In this document: one piece after another, positions 22,808 to 30,664 of the stretch
How the letters are laid out: each line of letters opens with the position of its first letter
How positions within the stretch are numbered: position 1 is the stretch's first letter
Origin: Myxococcota bacterium
GTDB lineage: Bacteria > Myxococcota_A > UBA796 > UBA9615 > JAKLKC01
DNA: 64,000 bases
Assembly (NCBI GenBank): GCA_023150875.1
Contig: JAKLKC010000026.1
Location: 1-64,000 of the forward strand
Direction of reading: 5' to 3'
The notes under the pieces: model-generated
Databases searched by the model: none
What the model saw: only the letters and a program-made list of their open reading frames with translations
Told to the model about the DNA's origin: nothing
Made by a program: the position numbers and the translations under genes

Positions 22808-23431
22808 ATGAAGGCCGAAGCGAGCACCGGAGCGCACGGAGTCGAGGACGAGGAGCTGATCCGGCGGTTCCTCGACGGGGATCGCTCCGCCTACGAGGCG
22901 CTGGTGAGGCGGCACCAGGACCGGGTCTTCTCGACGTGCTTCCGCCTGCTGCGGGACCGCGCCGTGGCCGAGGAGGTCGCCCAGGACGTCTTCGTCAACG
23001 TCTATCGGAACCTGCACCGCTTCCGGGGCGACTCCCGCTTCACCACGTGGCTCTACCGCGTGGCCATCAACCACTGCAAGAACAAGATGAGCTACCTCCA
23101 CCGCCGCCAGCACTCCCGCCACGACAGCCTCGATCGCCCGATCGAGCTGCGGGGGGGCGAGCAGGTCCGGAGGGAGCTGCCGGACCCGGCCGAGGGCGCC
23201 GACGCCAGCCTGCTGGACCGCGAGCTGAAGGAGGCGCTGGAGCGGGGGATCCAGGCCCTGGGCGAGGACCAGCGCACCATCGTGATGCTGCGGGACGTGG
23301 AGGGGCTGAGCTACGAGGAGATCGGCGCGGCCCTGGACCTGGCGGAGGGGACGGTGAAGTCGCGCCTCCACCGGGCGCGGCTCGAACTGAAGAGCCGGCT
23401 GGCGGGCCTGCTGGAAGGGAGGGGACGATGA
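22808..23431 (+). CDS. ECF-type RNA polymerase sigma factor (sigma-E-like)
   Basis: A 207-residue group IV sigma factor. Region 2 runs about 15-95 (LIRRFLDGDRSAYEALVRRHQDRVFS, then RDRAVAEEVAQDVFVNVY, FTTWLYRVAINHCKNK) and region 4 about 150-200 (RTIVMLRDVEGLSYEEIGAALDLAEGTVKSRLHRAR). It probably directs an envelope or oxidative stress regulon. Its stop overlaps the next gene's start (ATGA at 23428-23431), giving translational coupling to the anti-sigma factor. The 163-bp gap upstream may hold its own promoter, but I see no clear ECF box. Confidence 0.95.
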   Translation: MKAEASTGAHGVEDEELIRRFLDGDRSAYEALVRRHQDRVFSTCFRLLRDRAVAEEVAQDVFVNVYRNLHRFRGDSRFTTWLYRVAINHCKNKMSYLHRRQHSRHDSLDRPIELRGGEQVRRELPDPAEGADASLLDRELKEALERGIQALGEDQRTIVMLRDVEGLSYEEIGAALDLAEGTVKSRLHRARLELKSRLAGLLEGRGR

Positions 23432-24795
23432 GCCACTTCCTCGTGCAGAACCTGCTGTCGGGCTACGTGGACGGCGACCTGTCGCCGGCGGACCTCCGTC
23501 GGGTGGAGACCCACCTGCGGGGGTGCGAGGAGTGCCGGAGGGAGTGCGAGCTGCTCCGGCAGACCGTGGAGCTGCTGCGGGCCCTGCCCTCCGAGCCGGC
23601 GCCGGGCGGGTTCGCCGACCGGGTGATGGAGCGGGTCGCGGGGGAGAAGCCGCCGTCCCGGGGGGATGGCTGGGGGCGGGTGATCCCCTTCCCGGTCCGC
23701 AGGGCGGCCCCGTGGGCGCTGGCGGCGTCGGCGCTGCTGGCGGTGGGGCTGGCGGTGGGCACCCGGGACGAAGCCCCCCGGGAGGCAGCGACGGCGTCCC
23801 GGGGGGAGACCTCCTTCCCCTCCTCCCCGCCCAGCGGCGAGGCGGCCGGCGGGGGCGGCGGGAAGGGGGCGGGCGGTGCCCTGGAGGACGAGACGATGGA
23901 CGGCCTGGTGGACGGCTTCGACGTCGCGACGGGCGCCGACGAGCGGCCGCTGGCGGCCCGCCCCCGGGCACCCAGAGCCGAGACGGCGGCCGGGGAGGCG
24001 CCCGGAGGCAAGCAGATCGACGTCCTGGACCGGAGCGCGCCCGCCGACGAGCCCGCCCCGGCGACCTCAGCGGCACCCGCGCCCGGTCCCGTCGCGGGGC
24101 TGGAGAAGAAGGCGGAGGGTCGCGGAACCTTCGCGGCCGGTCCCTCGGGTTTGGGGAGGGCGGCCTCTCCTCCGTTCCGGATCGGCACTCCGGAGGAGCC
24201 CTTCATGGCGGAGTGGGAGAAGGACGCCCCGGAGGCGGAGCCCGACGGGGGCTTCGCGCCCGAGCCGGACGCCCGTCCCTCCGCCCGGGACGCGGAGCGG
24301 CGCGCCTCGGACTCCGTGGACGACGAGGACGCCGTGGCGAGCCGAGAGACAGGCGGCGGAGACGACGCGGGCTTTGCGGTGCGTGGAGGTGCCGCCAAGG
24401 AGGATCCCGCCGCGCGCGCCCCCGCGGCCCAGGCCTCGGCTCCCCGGGAGCGGCAGCAGGCACGCGCCTCTTCCTCCGGCGGCGTCGCCTCCAAGAGCGC
24501 CGCGGTGCTGGTGCCTCGCCTGGACCTGACGGTGCAGACCTCGGACCGACACGCCCTCCTCCGTCTGGAGGAGGCCTGCGTCGCGCTGGCCCTCCCCTGC
24601 CGCTGGGTGGAGCCCCGGGACCGGGCGGGCGCCCTCGACGCCCAGGCGAACTACCAGCGGATCGAGGTGGAAGTAGACCGGGCGGCCCTCGACGGCCTCG
24701 TCCGGAGGCTCCAGCCCCTCGGCAGCGTGATCCGGCGGGGCGACACGCCCGCGGACCGGCACCTCGCGAGGATCACCGTCGAGTACCTCCCCTGA
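23428..24795 (+). CDS. Zinc-finger anti-sigma factor with large periplasmic Ala/Pro-rich region
   Basis: A 455-residue membrane anti-sigma factor. Residues 1-60 carry an anti-sigma zinc-binding domain (ETHLRGCEECRREC, the H-x3-C-x2-C pattern). One membrane helix lies at about 92-110 (APWALAASALLAVGLAVG). The periplasmic part to about residue 360 is disordered, rich in Ala, Pro, Glu and Gly; residues about 365-455 form a compact domain (LDLTVQTSDRHALLRLEEAC to LARITVEYLP) that may sense envelope state. It is coupled to the sigma factor by an ATGA overlap behind GGAAGGGAGGGG. The size is unusual; typical anti-sigma factors are under 300 residues. Confidence 0.88.
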   Translation: MSHFLVQNLLSGYVDGDLSPADLRRVETHLRGCEECRRECELLRQTVELLRALPSEPAPGGFADRVMERVAGEKPPSRGDGWGRVIPFPVRRAAPWALAASALLAVGLAVGTRDEAPREAATASRGETSFPSSPPSGEAAGGGGGKGAGGALEDETMDGLVDGFDVATGADERPLAARPRAPRAETAAGEAPGGKQIDVLDRSAPADEPAPATSAAPAPGPVAGLEKKAEGRGTFAAGPSGLGRAASPPFRIGTPEEPFMAEWEKDAPEAEPDGGFAPEPDARPSARDAERRASDSVDDEDAVASRETGGGDDAGFAVRGGAAKEDPAARAPAAQASAPRERQQARASSSGGVASKSAAVLVPRLDLTVQTSDRHALLRLEEACVALALPCRWVEPRDRAGALDAQANYQRIEVEVDRAALDGLVRRLQPLGSVIRRGDTPADRHLARITVEYLP

Positions 24796-24847
24796 GGAGC
24801 GCGGGCACGGCGATCCGAGGTCCTGCCCCCAATACGTGATCTTCTCG

Positions 24848-24853
24848 TTGACA
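24848..24853 (+). promoter_or_regulatory. Consensus -35-like hexamer TTGACA
   Basis: A perfect TTGACA sits in the only strongly AT-rich patch nearby. No perfect -10 lies at 16-18 bp; AATCAT at 24871-24876 (17 bp spacing) is the best candidate. The CATAC-TG-GTATG palindrome falls in the spacer, where a repressor could bind. Confidence 0.4.
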
Positions 24854-24902
24854 AACACATACTGGTATGCAATCATACTTGGGTGTGCTCCATGGTGGAG
24901 CG

Positions 24903-24946
24903 GGAACGGCCGGGGGGTCTGCGGGCGCTCATCCCCCGGCCGTTCC
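24903..24946 (+). terminator. Perfect 14-bp stem-loop, terminator-like
   Basis: The arms GGAACGGCCGGGGG (24903-24916) and CCCCCGGCCGTTCC (24933-24946) are perfectly complementary around a 16-nt loop, followed by TCTTTCCCC. The stem is far stronger than chance pairing. The poor T-tract makes it a weak intrinsic terminator. It could end the sigma/anti-sigma transcript or a small RNA started at the TTGACA box. Confidence 0.6.
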
Positions 24947-24958
24947 TCTTTCCCCGGG

Positions 24959-25020
24959 TGTCCGAGGACCGGACGGTCATCGGACGATCCGTCCGATCTC
25001 CGGACGGTCACCCGGGGGCC
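24959..25020 (+). repeat. Dispersed CGGACGAT/CGGACGGT element, copy 1
   Basis: About 60 bp with two direct CCGGACGGTCA words and an internal inverted repeat (ATCGGACGAT, ATCCGTCCGAT). It aligns with the minus strand of 33257-33320, sharing TGTCCGA at one end and a TCCGGACGGTC core at the other. Probably a degenerate intergenic repeat family; identity is moderate, estimated by eye. Confidence 0.45.
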
Positions 25021-25077
25021 TCGCCGAATGAAACGCCGTCCAGGACGCGCTGGGCGCGTGCGGTACGCCCCTTGCTC

Positions 25078-25584
25078 ATGGGGGCGCCCATGACGGCAAT
25101 CCCCAGACCTCCCCCCTCCCCGCCTCCACCGCCGCCCGCCTCCCCGCCCGCCTCGTCGCCCGCGCCGGCCGAGGGGGATCTCCGGGCTCGGCTGGCGGAC
25201 CTGCTCCTGCGGATGGACGAGGAGTGGTGCCTCGCCATCTTCCTGGATGCCGGCCGGCGGGCCATCGGCCATCGGCTGATCGCCCGGGGGGGACGCGGGA
25301 GCGTCACCTTCCCTATCCGGGCCCTGGTGGACCCTGCGCGGGCTTCCGGTGCCCGCGGCTTCGTGCTGGTGCACGACCACCCTTCGGGGGATCCCCTGCC
25401 ATCCCGGGCGGACCGGACGGCGACGGAGCGACTCCGGGAGGCCGCGGCCCTGTGGGACCTGGAGGTCCAGGACCACGTCATCGTCGCCGCGGGGGGAGCC
25501 TACAGCTTCCGGACCGCGGGCTGGCCGGGACCGCCCCGGTCCCCTCCGTCGCCAGGGGGACGAGGGGGCCGGGGGTCGGGCTCA
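25078..25584 (+). CDS. RadC/JAB-domain protein, stand-alone and with no clear stop
   Basis: From ATG 25078 (or 25090) the frame has a Pro/Ala/Ser-rich leader, then a RadC-type JAB/MPN domain: VTFPIRALVDPARASGARGFVLVHDHPSGDP, with the metal-binding HxH...D pattern HDHPSGDPLPSRAD, and DHVIVAAGGAYSF. The helix-hairpin-helix half of chromosomal RadC is missing. RadC is a poorly understood, often mobile-element-linked protein. The frame has no stop until 26970, antisense through the whole convergent dehydrogenase gene, so the end at about 25584 is my estimate from domain length. A lost stop or a small indel near 25530-25580 is likely. Confidence 0.6.
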
Positions 25585-26922
25585 GCCGAGGCGGGACGGC
25601 AGCACGATCTGGCGGACGGCGCGGATGGCGTCGGGCTCCCCCGACACCCGGGCCGCGTGGGCGATCAGGCTCCGGATCTCGTCGTCGGCGAGGGGTCGGT
25701 CGAGGACCGAGAGCTCGTAGGCGACGCCGTACCGTGGGAAGTCCCGGTGGATGGACTGGAGGTTCGAGCAGCCGGCGTCATAGATGGCGTCGTCCACCGC
25801 CTTCTTCGTGCCGCGGGCGTCCGAGTGGACGACGGCGAGCACGTAGGGCGACTCCGCCTCGCTGGCGACGTCGATGCGATGCCGAGGCGAGAATACGCAG
25901 TCCCGCACCGTCCCGCTCTGGCTGAAGAGGCGGGCGGTGGCGGCCACGTACTCGGCGATACGCGGCTGGGCCTCGGCGGTGGCGGCCCCGATGTGGGGGG
26001 TGCAGAGGACCCGGGGCTCCCCGGCGTAGGGATTGCTCCATCCCGGGCCCCCCTCCCGGGGCTCCTCGGGGTACACGTCGACGAACGCGGCGCGGATCGC
26101 GCCGGCCTCGACGGCGGCCAGGAGGTCCTCGGGGCGATGGAGGAACCCGCGGGCGGCATTCACGAAGATCCGAGGGCTCGAGTCCTCGCGCTCCTTCCCG
26201 AGGGAGGCGAGGTGCTCGGCGCCGATCAGCCCCGCGTTGGAGCGCCCCTGCTGGTCCTCGGCGGACAGGTGCAGGGACACGGCGTCGGACCTCTTGAAGA
26301 GGTCCAGGAGGGAACCCGCCGCCTCCCACTCCATGGCACGTCCCACCTCGCGGGCGACCTCGTGGGTGTCGAAGAAGAGCACGCTCATCCCGATGGACTC
26401 GGCGAGGCGGGCGACCTGCTTGCCGATGCTCCCGAGCCCCACGACGCCCAGGACCTTCCCCTTGAGCTCGAAGCGGCCCTGGGCGGACTTCGCCCACACC
26501 CCCCGCCGGGCTTCGTCGAAGGCCCGGGGCAGCCCCCGGGCACCGCAGAGGAGCTCGCCCACCACCATCTCGGCCACGGAGCGACCGTTGCTGCGGGGAT
26601 CGTTCATCACCAGCACACCCCGGGCCGCGCAGGCTTCCTTGTCCACCGAGTCGTCACCGATGCAACAGAGCATCACGCCGAGGAGCTCCGGCGCCGCGTC
26701 CAGCACGCGGGCGGTAACGGGGCTCTGGCTGCGCTTGAAGAGCAGGTGATACCCCCCGCCCTGGAGCAGCCTTACCAGCCCATCCTCATCGGGCACCCCG
26801 GCGAACCGAACGACCTCAAGCCCGCCGGCGCGAAGCCGGTCGTCCAGGGACGGGTCGGGATTCTCCACCACCAGGGCGCGGGTCAGCGGGCCTCGCTGGA
26901 TCCGAGGCGGGTGGGCGGGCAT
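25582..26922 (-). CDS. D-isomer-specific 2-hydroxyacid dehydrogenase (SerA-like)
   Basis: A 446-residue NAD-dependent dehydrogenase resembling D-3-phosphoglycerate dehydrogenase. It has the substrate domain split around a Rossmann domain (GVVGLGSIGKQVARLAESIG), the catalytic Arg in FVNAARG, Glu in DVYPEEP and His in CTPHIGAAT. The C-terminal ~90 residues (SPYVLAVVHSDARGTKKAVDDAIY onward) look like an ACT-type regulatory domain but without the usual start. The ATG at 26922 sits 6 bp after GGAGG. A TATCAT box lies upstream at 26967-26972 (minus). It may act in serine synthesis; a different 2-hydroxyacid is possible. Confidence 0.88.
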   Translation of the reverse strand: MPAHPPRIQRGPLTRALVVENPDPSLDDRLRAGGLEVVRFAGVPDEDGLVRLLQGGGYHLLFKRSQSPVTARVLDAAPELLGVMLCCIGDDSVDKEACAARGVLVMNDPRSNGRSVAEMVVGELLCGARGLPRAFDEARRGVWAKSAQGRFELKGKVLGVVGLGSIGKQVARLAESIGMSVLFFDTHEVAREVGRAMEWEAAGSLLDLFKRSDAVSLHLSAEDQQGRSNAGLIGAEHLASLGKEREDSSPRIFVNAARGFLHRPEDLLAAVEAGAIRAAFVDVYPEEPREGGPGWSNPYAGEPRVLCTPHIGAATAEAQPRIAEYVAATARLFSQSGTVRDCVFSPRHRIDVASEAESPYVLAVVHSDARGTKKAVDDAIYDAGCSNLQSIHRDFPRYGVAYELSVLDRPLADDEIRSLIAHAARVSGEPDAIRAVRQIVLPSRLG

Positions 26923-27012
26923 CGGCAACCTCCTGGTGGCGGGGGCGAGGGGGGCGGGAGGGGCGCATGATAGGCCCGACCCGGCGGGCGGGGTAGGGTG
27001 GATCCGGCGGGA

Positions 27013-28194
27013 TCAGGGCTCCGGCAGGCCCCGGAGCCAGCTCAGGATCTCCGGGTACACCTCGGCCTCGGCGTGGTCGCCGTTGCACAGGTCGACGTGG
27101 CCGTAGTCCAGCGAGTCCCCCTCCCCTCGACCGAACACCCGGAAGCGCTTCACCGTGGAGGAGATCCGCTCGACGACGGGCAGCACGCGCTCCGGCGGGG
27201 CGAGGTTGTCGCCCCGTCCCGCCACCGCCAGCACGGGGACGTCGATGTCCCGGAGCCGGTCCACGTAGTCCCACGCACCGTCGGCGCTGACGAAACGCCC
27301 CTCCCGGACGATGCGGGCGAACTGGATCAGCACCCCCCCCGAGATGGGGTCGACCCCTTTCGCCATCATCCGGGCCATGGCGCCCCGGGCGATGCTGCCG
27401 GGCGCGTAGACGACGTCGGCGAGTCCGAAGGGCACCCGGCGGGCGGGGCCGGCGAAGAAGCGCAGGAGCGAAGGGCTGTCCAGGCGTCCCTTCGGCGAGC
27501 GGACCACCCGAAGCCCGCTCGCGAAGGAGATCAGGCGGTCGGGGAAGCGGAACTCCACCGGGGAGCCCACGACCGCGGCCGCCCTCAGCCGGTGGTCGGC
27601 GACCCGCTCCAGGTATCCGAGGGCGATCATCCCCCCCATGGAGTGTCCGATCCAGATCGCCCCCTGGGCCCCCGTCCGCTCCAGGACGCTCCGCACCGCA
27701 GCGGGCGCGTCGCGCAGGACGTGGTCGTCCACGTTCCACCCGTACCCCGTCCCCTCGGATCGCCTCGGCCGCTGACTCGCGCCGCTGCCCCGGAGTTCCA
27801 GCACGAAGGTCTCCACGCCCCGCTCGGAGAGGTAGCGCCCCAGGTCCCGGCCGGGGCCGAGGGCCCATGTGAAGCGGTTGGAGCTGATGCCGTGGCAGAG
27901 GATGACGGGGGACGGGTAGACCTCCCCCCCGGGACCCGGGTGAGCTCGATAGCGATGGAGGGCGATGCGCCAGCCGTCGTCGGTGACGGCATAGACCAGC
28001 TCCGGTGTCTCCGGACCGCCGGGGGGAGTGGAGCCTCCGCCGGCCGCGAGGACGGATCGCGGGCCAGCGACCGCCGGGACCAGGGTCAACACGATGGCGA
28101 GGAACGCTGGCCACCAAGCCGCGGCCCGACTGCCCCGCCGGTCCCGCCCGGCGGACTTGGGGGGGAGAAGGCGGCGGGACGGCGGCGCGCTCAC
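27013..28194 (-). CDS. Secreted or membrane-anchored alpha/beta hydrolase
   Basis: A 393-residue hydrolase starting at a GTG that overlaps the upstream gene's stop (GTGA). Residues about 25-45 (WWPAFLAIVLTLVPAVAG) form a signal or anchor. The core has VILCHGISSNRFTW, an oxyanion HG, the nucleophile elbow IWIGHSMGGMIALG (Ser about 170), a late acid (AVAGRGDNLAPPERV) and a histidine in SLDYGHVDLCNG. It resembles lipases and PHA-synthase-like hydrolases that end in GHxDL. The substrate is unknown. It is translationally coupled to a second, frameshifted hydrolase, suggesting a functional pair. Confidence 0.88.
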   Translation of the reverse strand: MSAPPSRRLLPPKSAGRDRRGSRAAAWWPAFLAIVLTLVPAVAGPRSVLAAGGGSTPPGGPETPELVYAVTDDGWRIALHRYRAHPGPGGEVYPSPVILCHGISSNRFTWALGPGRDLGRYLSERGVETFVLELRGSGASQRPRRSEGTGYGWNVDDHVLRDAPAAVRSVLERTGAQGAIWIGHSMGGMIALGYLERVADHRLRAAAVVGSPVEFRFPDRLISFASGLRVVRSPKGRLDSPSLLRFFAGPARRVPFGLADVVYAPGSIARGAMARMMAKGVDPISGGVLIQFARIVREGRFVSADGAWDYVDRLRDIDVPVLAVAGRGDNLAPPERVLPVVERISSTVKRFRVFGRGEGDSLDYGHVDLCNGDHAEAEVYPEILSWLRGLPEP

Positions 28195-29278
28195 GGCTTC
28201 TTGCCCCGCGTGAAGCGGTGGATCAGGGTCGCCACCCGGCGGGATGCCCGGGGCGTGAGCAGCAGGTCGAGGTGCCCCGCGTCCCGTCCGTCCCGGTTCA
28301 TGAAACCGGCGCGATAGGCGATCCCCCGATCCCCGGCTGCCCGCGCCGCCGCCACCACCTCCTCGCTCGGCGCCAGGCGGTCCAAGGCTCCGCCGATGGC
28401 GAGCAGCGGGCGGCGATCCTCCTCCAGGCGTCGCCGGATCGGGACCCCGTCCGGCGGCTCCAGCCCCTCCCGCACCCAGTGCCCGAGGGCCCGGGACACG
28501 GCGGGGGGCAGGGGCACCGCGGCGGCCCTGGCCCTCTCCACCAGCTTGCGGGCTCGGCCCCGGGGGAGCGAGTGGAGGAGGAGGTCGAAGAAGCGCTCCC
28601 CTCCACCGAACGGAGAGGGCCGGGAGAGGAGGCCCACCCAACCCTCCCCCGGGGGCGACTCGGCCAGCGCCTGGCCGAGGGCCTGGAGCACGCGGCTCGG
28701 GCGTTCCCAGCCGAGGGGGCGCCGAGGGTGACGAGGGGAGCGGGAGCCTCTCCTCCCCCTGCGGGATCGGTCCGGTACAGGGCGGTGCCCGCGAGCCCCT
28801 GGCCCACCAGCACGGGCACCCGATCGCCCGACCTGGCGCGGGAGGTCGCATCCGAGACGCCGGCGAGCAGGGCCTCCCAGGGGTCGTCGGGTGGCGTCCC
28901 CTCCAGGGTCGCCGAGGGCGCGACCACCCAGGCCCGGCCCGAGAGGTCGGCCAGCTCGGGGGCGAGGCCACCGCCATCGGGGAAACGGAAGAGGCCGGTC
29001 CCCCACCCCGGCCCGGCGACGAGCACCACGGGCCTCGCTGCGCCCCAGCCGTGGCCGCGGCAGTCGAGCCCGGCGACCTGGGCTTCACCCGCGGCGAACC
29101 GGGTCTCGATGCAGCGGGCCGCGCGGGCATCCGCCGCGGCGTAGAGGGAGACGGCCGCGGCGGCGGCCGCCCCCAAGCACGCAGCACGCCCACGGGAGCG
29201 GCGACCGGGAGGGGCGCCCGCCCTCGGCGGGTCATCGGGGCGGGTGTGGCTTGGGGGAGAGGGGGGGACCACGGGCAC
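28191..29278 (-). pseudogene. Alpha/beta hydrolase-like gene interrupted by a frameshift
   Basis: Two partial frames make one protein. The N-terminal half, from GTG 29278, carries a signal-like hydrophobic stretch (CLGAAAAAAVSLYAAADARA), PVVLVAGPGWGTGLF and VPVLVGQGLAGTALY, ending at LVTLGAP. The C-terminal half in the next frame begins LGWERPSRVLQALGQAL and ends in GHLDLLLTPRASRRV. They join at a run of five G (28715-28719): a sixth G would restore one frame. GHLDL matches the downstream hydrolase (GHVDL), so both are paralogues. The usual GxSxG elbow appears as VGQGLAG, lacking Ser, so even the restored protein may be inactive. It may be a true pseudogene or a homopolymer sequencing error. 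Confidence 0.7.
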
Positions 29279-29541
29279 GAATCTGCCAGGGGTGGGGGCT
29301 CCAGGAAAGCCCGCGTGGACGAGAAGTACGCGGAAGGGCTTCGGCGCCGTGACGGGCCGGGGGGCTGGGCGGGCCCGGCGGCGTCGGGAGCGTCTGCGCG
29401 GTTGCGGCTGGCGGGACCGGCAGCGGGATCCACGGGGCGGATCGTGACCACGGTCGCGTTTGCTGCTATCTTGCCCCGCCCCGCGCCGGCCCTCCGCGCC
29501 GGCAAGGTTCGCCCCCTCCTCGACCCCCGAGGCATCCGACC
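29279..29541. other. Divergent intergenic region
   Basis: No gene is supported in this 263-bp gap between the frameshifted hydrolase (minus) and the Nudix gene (plus). It holds the extended -10-like box at 29464-29472. CGCGCCGGCC and GGCGCGG-like complementary words (about 29483-29503) may form a weak hairpin in the Nudix leader. Confidence 0.45.
29464..29472 (+). promoter_or_regulatory. Extended -10-like promoter box TGCTATCTT
   Basis: TGC followed by TATCTT, with GTGACC 17 bp upstream of the hexamer (29444-29449) as a -35. The same TG-N-TATCYT pattern occurs at 33524, 35097 and 41462. It lies 70 bp before the Nudix ATG. Confidence 0.45.
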
Positions 29542-29943
29542 ATGAAGTACCGCGGGCAGCGGATCCGCGTCGTCACGGCGCAGATCGAGCGCGACGGACG
29601 CTACCTCATCGCGCAGCGGTCCCCCGACGGCGTCCTCCCGCTGCTGTGGGAGTTCCCCGGGGGGCGGGTCGAGGCGGGCGAGACGGACCAGCAGGCGCTT
29701 GCACGGAAGCTCTTCGAGAGGTTCGGTGTCACTTCCGAGGTGGGCGCCCTCTCCCTCGAGGTCGTGCACGAGTACGAGGACTACGTCGTCGACCTGGTGG
29801 TCTACCGGGCGACGGTCCCCCCGGGAGATCTCCCCGCGCCGAGGGTGCACGACTACCGGTGGGTTGCACCCGAGGAACTGGATCGCTACCCCTTCCCAGG
29901 GGCCGACCAGCAGACGGTCAGCCTCCTCCTCGAGGACCTCTAG
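29542..29943 (+). CDS. Nudix hydrolase (MutT-like) with an atypical Nudix box
   Basis: A 133-residue Nudix-fold protein of the MutT size class, starting KYRGQRIRVVTAQIERDGRY and with WEFPGGRVEAGE. In the Nudix box G-x5-E-x7-REUxEExGU, Gly41 and Glu47 are present, but the REUxEE core reads RKLFER: Glu to Lys at 56 and Glu to Arg at 60, with only Glu59 kept. Those glutamates bind catalytic Mg in active MutT, so this protein may have altered or no hydrolase activity. Its neighbours (lspA downstream after 69 bp) suggest no substrate. Confidence 0.85.
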   Translation: MKYRGQRIRVVTAQIERDGRYLIAQRSPDGVLPLLWEFPGGRVEAGETDQQALARKLFERFGVTSEVGALSLEVVHEYEDYVVDLVVYRATVPPGDLPAPRVHDYRWVAPEELDRYPFPGADQQTVSLLLEDL

Positions 29944-30012
29944 GGGACCTCTGCCCACGCCATTCCCCCGCGCCCGCTCCCCCAGCCCCGGGACGGCGCT
30001 CGGAGCGCAGCC

Positions 30013-30585
30013 TTGCCCGTCCGGTACAGGATCTTCCTCGTCGTGGTCTCGGCCTCGCTCCTCCTCGACCAGGTGACCAAGGCGTGGTTCCGCGACCACT
30101 GGAGCATCCGGGAGCGCCGCACGGTGATCCCGGGGTTCTTCGACCTGGTGCGGGCCGAGAACCCGGGGGCCGCCTGGGGGATGTTCCGGGACTCGGCGTA
30201 TCGAATCCCCTTCTTCGTCGCGGTGGCCCTGGTCGCCTTCGTGGTGATCATCGGATACCTGCGCAAGCTCCCCGATGACCAGCGGGTGCTCGCGACGTCC
30301 TTCTCGCTGATCTTCGCCGGGGCGGCGGGCAACCTCGTCGACCGCGTCCGGTTCCAGAGGGTCACCGACTTCCTCGACTTCTACGTGGGGGCGGAGCCGG
30401 TGAGGAGCTGGCTCATCGACACCGTCGGCAGCAACCACTGGCCGGTGTTCAACGTCGCCGACATCGCCATCTCCGTCGGCGTGGGCCTCTTCGCACTGTT
30501 CGTGTTGATCATCGAGCCCCGCCAGGCCCGCGCGGCGGCCGAGGCATCCCCCCCCGATGGGCGGGGCGCGACGACCTCGGCCTGA
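30013..30585 (+). CDS. lspA: Lipoprotein signal peptidase (signal peptidase II)
   Basis: A 190-residue inner-membrane aspartic peptidase that removes signal peptides from prolipoproteins, fitting the many lipoproteins in this window. It starts at TTG and has four membrane helices, LLDQVTKAW, an NPGAAWGMF motif, the catalytic Asp119 in FQRVTDFLDFY and Asp150 in FNVADIAIS. The inserted loop at about 125-142 (GAEPVRSWLIDTVGSNHW) is longer than in E. coli. The C-terminal tail is Ala/Pro-rich. Confidence 0.96.
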   Translation: MPVRYRIFLVVVSASLLLDQVTKAWFRDHWSIRERRTVIPGFFDLVRAENPGAAWGMFRDSAYRIPFFVAVALVAFVVIIGYLRKLPDDQRVLATSFSLIFAGAAGNLVDRVRFQRVTDFLDFYVGAEPVRSWLIDTVGSNHWPVFNVADIAISVGVGLFALFVLIIEPRQARAAAEASPPDGRGATTSA

Positions 30586-30664
30586 CGGCGCGGCGGAGGA
30601 CGACGGGCCGGAAGGGCCCCGGCGGGAGGGGACCCGCTGGGGTTCCGAGGGGGATCTGGTCCCC

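Larger units (their letters stand above)
24796..25077. other. Non-coding AT-rich island with promoter-like box and strong hairpin
   Basis: This 282-bp gap separates the anti-sigma gene from the RadC-like gene. About 24830-24895 is strikingly AT-rich for this genome, contains TTGACA and a CATAC-TG-GTATG palindrome (24859-24870), and is followed by a perfect 14-bp hairpin (24903-24946). The 24959-25020 part carries a repeated CGGACGGTC/CGGACGATC element. It could encode a small RNA, or simply hold the sigma operon terminator plus a new promoter. Confidence 0.55.
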
